Of a stretch of 5,823 bases of DNA, positions 1 through 4,858 are shown one piece after another. A program made the position numbers and the translations under genes. Numbering within the stretch: the stretch's first letter is position 1; every line of letters begins with the position of its first letter. Source of the stretch: an uncultured Pseudomonadota bacterium (GTDB taxonomy: Bacteria > Myxococcota_A > UBA9042 > CAIXZC01); the NCBI GenBank assembly GCA_937884235.1, contig CALGBT010000123.1, positions 1 through 5,823 of the forward strand, written 5' to 3'. The notes under the pieces were generated by a model, which made no database searches, was not told where the DNA came from, and worked only from the letters and a program-made list of their open reading frames with translations.

Positions 1-1344
1 CGGCACGCCGGTCACCATCTCGTAGAGCGTCGCTCCGAGGGAGTAGATGTCGGCCCGAAAGTCCACGGCTGCGGCATCCCGCGTTTGCTCTGGCGGCATG
101 TAGACAAGGGTGCCAATGCCCATCTTGCGGGTCTCTGGTGCGAGGTCCTTGAGAACCTTGGCAATGCCCAGATCCAGCAACTTCACCTTACCGTCCTTGG
201 TAAACATGATGTTGGAAGGCTTGATGTCGCGATGAATTACGCCCTCACCGTGCGAGAAATCAAGGGCAAGAGCAACCTGGATGGCAATGGAGAGGGCGAG
301 GTTGACGGGTAACTTGCCGTAGCGTTTGATCCACATGCCAACATCTTCTCCCTCGACGTATTCCATGGCAATGTAGAGGAGTCCTCCCAGCGTTCCGGCA
401 TCGATGGTCTGGACGATGTTGGAGTGGTTGAGCCTGGCGCCGGCCAGTGCCTCTCGCACAAACCTGTCCACCGCCTTACGATTGGGCAACATCTCCTTGC
501 GCAGAACTTTGACCGCCATCGGGCGTCCTAGTCGCACGTGTTCAGCAAGCAGAACAACGGCCATGCCGCCCATGCCGAGGACGCGCACGAAGCGAAACTT
601 GCCGATGGTTCGCCCCACGAGGCTGGCGGGGTCCGCTTCCAGAAGATGCTCGCGGTTGTGATTGTCCCCATAGACATCTTCACTGCCCGAAGGCATCCCC
701 GGACTTACCATGACGGGGGCGCGCCCCAGCAACACCAGATCTCCGACGTGAATCGCACAGCGATCGACCTTGCGACCGTTCACGAAGAGGCCTTCTTCCA
801 CGGACTTGTCTGCGAGTAGAATATCTCCCTGGACTACCTTGAATTCGGCGTGGAACTCCTCGACACCTGTGCCGGCCATGTGGATAGGGCATTGCTCCGC
901 ACTTCCGGCGAGCAAAGTGTCCCCTTCCTTCATGGGATAGATGTCGTCAGGGCCGTCGTAGTTCTTGACGACAATGTAGGCGATGGGTGCGGGCCCCGGG
1001 TCAATAAAGGTTGGCTCTAAAGGGAGGGCCAGATTGAAGGCCTCAAGGCGGTCAGGAACGCGTACGGAGCGTCCACAACGCGGGCAATTCACCGGCTTGC
1101 CTTCATCTCCGGAGCTGGCGTTGAACTGGACCCTGCACGCCCCGCAGACAACGACGGCCTTCTGCTGCTGCTCTAGCACTTCACGGATTTGGTCCGGTGT
1201 TGCGAACCCCTTGGCGATTAGAAGATCCCCAAGCAACTTCTCCAGCCCTTGCGCCGTCAGTCGGTCCTGAGCCTCAAGTGCCTCTGAAAGCTGCTTCTCG
1301 GAAAGAATTCCCTGGTTCAGCAGCAGTGTTCCCAACAATGCCAT
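1..1344 (-). CDS. Ser/Thr protein kinase with N-terminal MshEN-like repeat, zinc ribbon and degenerate FHA domain (3' end beyond the window)
   Basis: The frame is open for 448 codons from ATG 1344-1342 and runs off the window start. AGGAG (1354-1350) lies 5 nt before the ATG. Domains in order: two 24-residue repeats at about 3-26 and 37-60 (LLGTLLLNQG and LLGDLLIAKG, each ending LxxxLxxQ), resembling the MshEN/GspE-N motif; a zinc ribbon with C67, C70, C87 and C90; an FHA-like beta domain at about 118-210 that keeps H165 and NG 189-190; and a protein kinase domain from about 248. The kinase has the glycine loop GMGGMAVV from 257, K279 in AVKVL, helix-C E298, the catalytic loop HRDIKPSN at 371-378, DLG at 391-393, GTLVYMPPEQ from 411 and DIYSLG from 432. 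All catalytic residues are present, so it should phosphorylate Ser/Thr. The RD motif suggests activation-loop control. The partner proteins are unknown. The C-terminal part, often TM/TPR/WD40 in such kinases, is not visible. Confidence 0.96.
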   Translation of the reverse strand, partial: MALLGTLLLNQGILSEKQLSEALEAQDRLTAQGLEKLLGDLLIAKGFATPDQIREVLEQQQKAVVVCGACRVQFNASSGDEGKPVNCPRCGRSVRVPDRLEAFNLALPLEPTFIDPGPAPIAYIVVKNYDGPDDIYPMKEGDTLLAGSAEQCPIHMAGTGVEEFHAEFKVVQGDILLADKSVEEGLFVNGRKVDRCAIHVGDLVLLGRAPVMVSPGMPSGSEDVYGDNHNREHLLEADPASLVGRTIGKFRFVRVLGMGGMAVVLLAEHVRLGRPMAVKVLRKEMLPNRKAVDRFVREALAGARLNHSNIVQTIDAGTLGGLLYIAMEYVEGEDVGMWIKRYGKLPVNLALSIAIQVALALDFSHGEGVIHRDIKPSNIMFTKDGKVKLLDLGIAKVLKDLAPETRKMGIGTLVYMPPEQTRDAAAVDFRADIYSLGATLYEMVTGVP

Positions 1345-1371
1345 GGCTACTCCTTGCAGATGCAGTCCACC

Positions 1372-1400
1372 ATTGTAATGCGCTTTCTTCCCTGCTGCAA
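1372..1400 (-). promoter_or_regulatory. Candidate sigma-70-type promoter of the kinase gene
   Basis: On the minus strand, TTGCAG (1400-1395) is followed after 17 nt by TACAAT (1377-1372). The -10 box matches consensus at 5 of 6 positions and the -35 at 3 of 6. Transcription would start near 1365, leaving a leader of about 20 nt that carries the AGGAG ribosome site. A short inverted repeat, CATTGTAATG (1371-1380), covers the -10 box and could be an operator half-site or chance. The evidence is consensus matching and position only. Confidence 0.4.
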
Positions 1401-1449
1401 CAACGAGTTCTCCTTTCTGGCCCGGACCGTCATCGGCTCCACAAACTCA

Positions 1450-1478
1450 TTGTGTGTCCCCGGCGCCTCCGTTATGAT
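1450..1478 (+). promoter_or_regulatory. Candidate sigma-70-type promoter of the usp/zinc-ribbon operon
   Basis: TTGTGT (1450-1455) and TATGAT (1473-1478) are separated by 17 nt. The -10 box matches at 5 of 6 positions and the -35 only at 3 of 6. The start of transcription would fall near 1485, about 18 nt before the ATG at 1503. It lies back to back with the kinase promoter, about 50 bp away, so one regulator bound between them could control both directions. This assignment rests on pattern only. Confidence 0.35.
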
Positions 1479-1502
1479 ACCGCCGTCCTCAACGGGGGAG
1501 AG

Positions 1503-1919
1503 ATGTCCGACCTGGTGAAACACATACTTCTGGCAACCGACGGATCCGACGTTGCGGCAAGTGCTTTTGCCCAGGCGTTGGACCTTGCCCTCCACCATCG
1601 GGCCAGGCTGAGTCTGGTCCACGTGGCGCAACAGGAACCGGCGACCGCAAGGCGTGCTGACAACCTGGCTGAGTACCGACACCAGCTGGCGGGGCGGCTG
1701 GAAGAGTTCGAGGCCTCTGCCAGAGCAGCCGGCGTCAAGCGTATTCAGCATTTCACCTTCTCCGGGCTGGCCTACAGCCAGATATTGCAATGCGCCGATT
1801 CCGAGGACATCGATCTGATTGTCCTCGGGGCCTCAGGCACCGGCGGGTCCAGTGGAATGGGCGAAGTCGCAACGCATGTGGCTAAATTTGCCAACTGTTC
1901 GGTTCTGATCATAAGATAG
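1503..1919 (+). CDS. Universal stress protein, UspA family, single domain
   Basis: This is a 138-residue protein, the normal size for a one-domain Usp. The Rossmann-like alpha/beta fold is recognisable from the first strand HILLATDGS (residues 7-15), which includes the adenine-side Asp13, then SLVHVA near 37-42, and the strand/loop DLIVLGASG (104-112) leading to the C-terminal strand CSVLIIR. UspA proteins are cytoplasmic dimers that in many cases bind ATP or AMP and act in stress survival or as regulators. The ATP loop, normally G-x2-G-x9-G-S/T, is here GASG, seven residues, then G120-E121. It is shortened and has Glu in place of Ser/Thr, so nucleotide binding is doubtful. ATG 1503 is preceded by GGGGGAG (1494-1500) with very short spacing. 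GTG 1515 is an alternative start. The longer in-frame opening back to 1197 overlaps the kinase gene and has no Usp homology. The next gene starts 25 bp downstream and is probably co-transcribed. Confidence 0.92.
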   Translation: MSDLVKHILLATDGSDVAASAFAQALDLALHHRARLSLVHVAQQEPATARRADNLAEYRHQLAGRLEEFEASARAAGVKRIQHFTFSGLAYSQILQCADSEDIDLIVLGASGTGGSSGMGEVATHVAKFANCSVLIIR

Positions 1920-1944
1920 GCTTCATAGTAGTAGGAGGTGTAGG

Positions 1945-2625
1945 ATGCAGACAAAATGTCCCCATTGCGACAAAGGTATCCAGGCTGGCGCCATCGTCTG
2001 TCCGCATTGCGGCAGTTACGTCGTTCAAATGGAGGAGAGGAAGCGGCGCTGGCACCTCTTTGCGATTCCTTTGGCTGGCATTGCCCTGGTGGGTGGGATC
2101 CTCTTCTACATGGATATGAAAGAGCAGGAAGTGCTTGAACGCCGTCAGGCCATGCTTGAGGCCGACAGGCCTGTTGACCGGACCGTCTCGCGGCAGCATC
2201 AGCAGGACGAACTGGAGCGCCAGCGGAAGGAAGCTTTACGCAATCAGATTCAGGCGGAAAAATCACGGCGTTTGGCGAAGCGACAAGCCAACGAAGCGTG
2301 GCGGGCCCTGCCGACCAAGGAGAAGCAGGAAGTGCTGGCTGCTGAGCTAGCTGAACTGCGCGGCAGAATCAAGAGTCTCAAAGAATCGGCCAGCGCTGAC
2401 GATACCGGCGATTTCCATGACTGGCTTACCAAACTGGAAACCCGTATTGCCGCGGCAGACACCTTCATCGATGCGGAGCAGTTTGACTCGGCGCGAGGTC
2501 TTATCAGCGGTGCCATGGAGGAACTGGATTCTGTCCTCGGCAAGGATGAGACTTCCGACGATGCAGCCGCCGCCACGGGTGAAGCCGCAGATGAGGGCGG
2601 AGCAGAGGAAGTCGCCACCCCGTAG
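1945..2625 (+). CDS. Zinc-ribbon, single-transmembrane, coiled-coil protein of unknown function
   Basis: This is a 226-residue protein with AGGAGG (1933-1938) 6 nt before its ATG. It opens with a rubredoxin-knuckle zinc ribbon, CPHC at 5-8 and CPHC at 19-22, of the kind called zinc_ribbon_2 or DZR. A basic stretch ERKRRW (31-36) precedes one hydrophobic helix (about 37-56), which by the positive-inside rule puts the zinc ribbon in the cytoplasm. The rest is highly charged and mostly helical: a Glu/Arg/Lys/Gln-rich probable coiled coil (about 57-165), a second helical segment (about 170-200), and an acidic, Ala/Gly-rich low-complexity tail (about 200-226). It shares a probable operon with the Usp protein. 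No enzyme motif is visible. Membrane-anchored zinc ribbons are often adaptor or scaffold proteins, but no function can be assigned. The gene stops 5 bp before the stop of the opposing lipoprotein gene. Confidence 0.88.
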   Translation: MQTKCPHCDKGIQAGAIVCPHCGSYVVQMEERKRRWHLFAIPLAGIALVGGILFYMDMKEQEVLERRQAMLEADRPVDRTVSRQHQQDELERQRKEALRNQIQAEKSRRLAKRQANEAWRALPTKEKQEVLAAELAELRGRIKSLKESASADDTGDFHDWLTKLETRIAAADTFIDAEQFDSARGLISGAMEELDSVLGKDETSDDAAAATGEAADEGGAEEVATP

Positions 2626-2645
2626 TGCCTCTACTTCCCGTTTTT
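2607..2645 (+). terminator. Weak candidate intrinsic terminator between convergent genes
   Basis: GGAAGT (2607-2612) and ACTTCC (2633-2638) form a perfect 6-bp inverted repeat, followed after CG by TTTTT (2641-2645). Inside it, GTAG (2622-2625) can instead pair with CTAC (2631-2634) around a 5-nt loop. The outer loop of 20 nt is long and the stem is short, so stability would be modest. It overlaps the 3' ends of both convergent genes. It could end the usp/zinc-ribbon transcript. Nothing comparable with a T-run is seen for the opposite strand. Confidence 0.28.
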
Positions 2646-4718
2646 GTGCGGGACAAACTTCATGAACTCGACGTCCACATGGCCTGCCTGCCAGAGTTGT
2701 CCCGGCAGCAGGGGTTGGCGAGTTGTCTCGTATTTCGGGACTCCCTGCACGAAGACGCGGATTCCTGCGAAGATGATTCCGGGGTTGTCCAACGGTGCCC
2801 GGACAGCAAGGGGGTATCGATTGGTCTTCTTGTCGCGGTCGATTCTAGCCACTGTGGCGACCTCCGGGCGTCCTTCCGCTAGAGCCCCCGGAGCGACCCG
2901 GCAGAGCGTCCCCTCCTCAACTGGTAGTGCCGCCCAGTTGGCGGGGTTGGGGTTCTTCTCGCTGCAGACCCACTTGGAACCACCAGGCCCCTCCCATGCC
3001 TCGTCTTGCCACACCTGATCGCCCAGCACCGCGGCAAAGGTGGGATGCATCAGAAGCAAGTCCAGGTCGGCATTGAGCGCCAATTCGTCATTATCGTTCC
3101 ACCAGACCAGTTCCACCCGCAAATCAATCTCGGGTGCAGCCAGCACCCGGACCTGTGACAACGCGGCCACGCAGCTTCTCTGACCATCCAGGTCGGCAAC
3201 ATGGAGGAGCACATTGTAAGTGCCCGCTGCAGAGGCAGGAAGGCTGGTCCAGAACGCCTTGATGGTCCCCTTTCCAGCTGAAGGATTAGTGAGGGCAGTC
3301 AGGCCGGCAAAGGGCTGATTCTCCAGAGTCCACTCATAGTTCAGCAACTCCCCACCCAGGTGAGCAAACGAATCCGCCCCGTTGAGGTTCACGGAGATTG
3401 ACTCATCCTCTGGCCGGAGCACCACGGGGGGCTCAGTGGTCATTCGCGCCACGGCGATGGGGCAAGTTGCCAATGGAAAGGCCTCGAAGGCGGCCCAGGT
3501 GGGGAATAGCCGGCAACCGGACTTGTCAGGGAGGTCAGTGTAGGCCGTGGCGACATTGAGTTGGAAGGGTTGCTCACCAATGCTCCAGGGGGCCCCCTCG
3601 CCGCTGCCCAGTGCGACCTCAGCGGGCCCGGATGCGGTCGAGAAGAGGAGGAGGTCCTGCCTCGCCGGGTCACATTGATGGCTTCCTTCCTCGGCCAGGC
3701 AATCCAGATGTGCCCGCCTGACGCTGACATCGAGATCGCCTTCCTCTTGCAAGTGGGAGCCGAACTCCGGCAAAGGGCCGCCGTAGAGCAGTGCCGCAGG
3801 ATCTCCCGAAGGAGTCAAGATGGTTAGCCGGTACGGTGCGAGCATGTCGTGAATCATCCGCGCCTGCTCCCCCGGTGCGAAAGGAAGTGGCCAACGGTCC
3901 ACCAGGTGGTAGGGTAGGGTCCAGAGTGCCCCATCAGGGCCGCCGAAAAGCAGTTGATGAGAGTACCCCGCCAATCCCGGGAAAGTCTGCTCCTCTGCTG
4001 TCAATTGGTGGTGGGCTAGAACCTCAAACAGCTCTTCCGTGAGCGATTCGGGGGCATCGCTGAGGTCAAACTTGATGACCTCACCCTGGTCGCTGGGGCA
4101 CCCTCCGGCCGGAGTAGACCAGACGCATCTACCCGGCGGCACGCACGAAGGCGTGAAATCCAGTTCGCCGGGACAGTCAACCTCCGATTTGCAGCCGGGC
4201 AGAACCTCCAACTCAAGTGTGAATGTCGAAATACGGACGCAAGGGTCCTCCTTCTGCTCAGTCTCGCCCTCTGCCAGGGGCAGGAGGGCCGCAACCCGCA
4301 ACTCGACTGCAAAAATGCCTGCCTCCGACGGGAAACCACTGATGGTCCCTTTGTAGACATCAAGTTGGAGCCCGGCGGGAAGACTTCCGGGAGGGACTGA
4401 GAAGCGCAATTCCAGATCGCCGGGCAGGGCAAGTTCATAGACTCTGAGAGCCGCCGGCTCATGCTCACGAAGCCGGACGGATGTCACTCCCGCCAATTTC
4501 GCCTCGTACCACACGTCACACTGGGAGGAGTCGAAAACGTCCGCTTTGGAGATGTCCCCATAGTACTTCTGCGTGTGAAATTCCCCGCATGCGAGGAGGC
4601 ACGACAGGGCAATCAGCATGGCTATGTTCTGTTGCAGCGGCTCCACCTCGCGCGATGCAGGAAAAGGGCCGCGTTGCGCGGCGGCTTTGAACGCAGCAGT
4701 GCTGCGGCGCCAGTACAT
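2631..4718 (-). CDS. Large secreted Cys-rich probable lipoprotein with Ig/PKD-like domains and a DLDL-type C-terminal domain
   Basis: From ATG 4718 the protein has 695 residues, and positions below use that numbering. The hydrophobic segment MLIALSCLLAC (34-44) ends in a lipobox-like LLAC, so Cys44 is the probable lipidation site and the protein faces outside the inner membrane. Next comes a cadherin-like/putative-Ig segment (about 105-142, with PAGLQLD, GTISGFPSEAG and FAVELRV). A Cys-rich stretch follows (C160-C207). After a middle region without recognised motif, there is a PKD-like beta domain (about 442-535). The C-terminal domain (about 539-693) has VELVWW, ADLDLLLMHP and a Trp/Asn/Pro-rich section, and resembles the DLDLHLxxP modules of myxobacterial surface proteins. 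Fourteen Cys remain in the mature part, so disulfides are likely. The start is uncertain. ATG 4718 has GGGAGG 10 nt upstream, but a strong promoter match covers that codon, and the signal peptide would fit better from GTG 4646 or ATG 4619. Function is unknown, perhaps adhesion or envelope binding. Confidence 0.85.
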   Translation of the reverse strand: MYWRRSTAAFKAAAQRGPFPASREVEPLQQNIAMLIALSCLLACGEFHTQKYYGDISKADVFDSSQCDVWYEAKLAGVTSVRLREHEPAALRVYELALPGDLELRFSVPPGSLPAGLQLDVYKGTISGFPSEAGIFAVELRVAALLPLAEGETEQKEDPCVRISTFTLELEVLPGCKSEVDCPGELDFTPSCVPPGRCVWSTPAGGCPSDQGEVIKFDLSDAPESLTEELFEVLAHHQLTAEEQTFPGLAGYSHQLLFGGPDGALWTLPYHLVDRWPLPFAPGEQARMIHDMLAPYRLTILTPSGDPAALLYGGPLPEFGSHLQEEGDLDVSVRRAHLDCLAEEGSHQCDPARQDLLLFSTASGPAEVALGSGEGAPWSIGEQPFQLNVATAYTDLPDKSGCRLFPTWAAFEAFPLATCPIAVARMTTEPPVVLRPEDESISVNLNGADSFAHLGGELLNYEWTLENQPFAGLTALTNPSAGKGTIKAFWTSLPASAAGTYNVLLHVADLDGQRSCVAALSQVRVLAAPEIDLRVELVWWNDNDELALNADLDLLLMHPTFAAVLGDQVWQDEAWEGPGGSKWVCSEKNPNPANWAALPVEEGTLCRVAPGALAEGRPEVATVARIDRDKKTNRYPLAVRAPLDNPGIIFAGIRVFVQGVPKYETTRQPLLPGQLWQAGHVDVEFMKFVPHKNGK

Positions 4719-4745
4719 TATCAGCCGGCCTCCCAGGGCTGTCAA
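4717..4745 (-). promoter_or_regulatory. Near-consensus sigma-70 promoter of the lipoprotein gene
   Basis: On the minus strand a perfect TTGACA (4745-4740) is followed, after exactly 17 nt, by GATAAT (4722-4717), which is 5 of 6 to consensus. It is the best promoter match in the window and lies in the divergent intergenic region with the right orientation. Transcription would begin near 4710, downstream of ATG 4718. Translation of this transcript would then have to start at GTG 4646 or ATG 4619. Confidence 0.55.
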
Positions 4746-4760
4746 GGGCACCAGGCCGGC
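4724..4760. repeat. 8-bp inverted repeat around the lipoprotein -35 box, possible operator
   Basis: GCCGGCCT (4724-4731) and AGGCCGGC (4753-4760) are perfect inverted copies with a 21-bp spacer that contains the TTGACA -35 element. Centres are 29 bp apart, close to three helical turns. Each arm also contains the self-palindrome GCCGGC. A related CCGGCC lies at 4792-4797. The arrangement would suit a dimeric repressor or looping protein, but GC-rich palindromes also arise by chance in this base composition. Confidence 0.35.
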
Positions 4761-4783
4761 ATTCTCCAGTGGCCCAATTCCAT

Positions 4784-4811
4784 TTGCTTTCCCGGCCAAC
4801 CGTTCTACAAT
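4784..4811 (+). promoter_or_regulatory. Candidate promoter of the exported NTF2-like/TPR gene
   Basis: TTGCTT (4784-4789), a 16-nt spacer and TACAAT (4806-4811) form a possible sigma-70-type promoter with a 5-of-6 -10 box and a 3-of-6 -35 box. The predicted start near 4818 gives a leader of about 40 nt to the TTG start at 4859. The same TACAAT hexamer is the proposed -10 of the kinase gene. Together with the lipoprotein promoter it makes this a divergent control region. Confidence 0.35.
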
Positions 4812-4848
4812 GCCTACGCGGGCAGAAGGGCACGCCTACAACAGCTGC

Positions 4849-4853
4849 GGAGG
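4849..4853 (+). promoter_or_regulatory. Ribosome binding site that decides a TTG start
   Basis: GGAGG stands 5 nt before TTG 4859. No ATG or GTG in the same frame lies nearby upstream of the signal peptide. The ATG at 4810 is in another frame that closes at 4944. The site is therefore the main reason for choosing the TTG. Confidence 0.75.
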
Positions 4854-4858
4854 CATCT

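Noticed and set aside
85..1270. Plus-strand frames within the kinase gene (for example 85-312, 538-819, 983-1270)
   Set aside because: The opposite strand encodes an uninterrupted kinase with all diagnostic motifs, so these are shadows.
1197..1502. Upstream extension of the usp reading frame
   Set aside because: It overlaps the kinase gene on the other strand and has no Usp similarity. The Usp fold begins just after ATG 1503, where a purine-rich ribosome site also lies.
1347..1790. 147-codon open frame on the minus strand opposite the usp gene
   Set aside because: It is antisense to a clear UspA gene and has no recognisable domain. It also covers the proposed divergent promoter region, so it is a shadow frame.
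1772..2618. Minus-strand open frames (1772-2266, 1909-2199, 2250-2618) opposite the zinc-ribbon gene
   Set aside because: Their low-complexity Ala/Ser/Arg content mirrors the codon pattern of the plus-strand gene, and none shows a domain or ribosome site.
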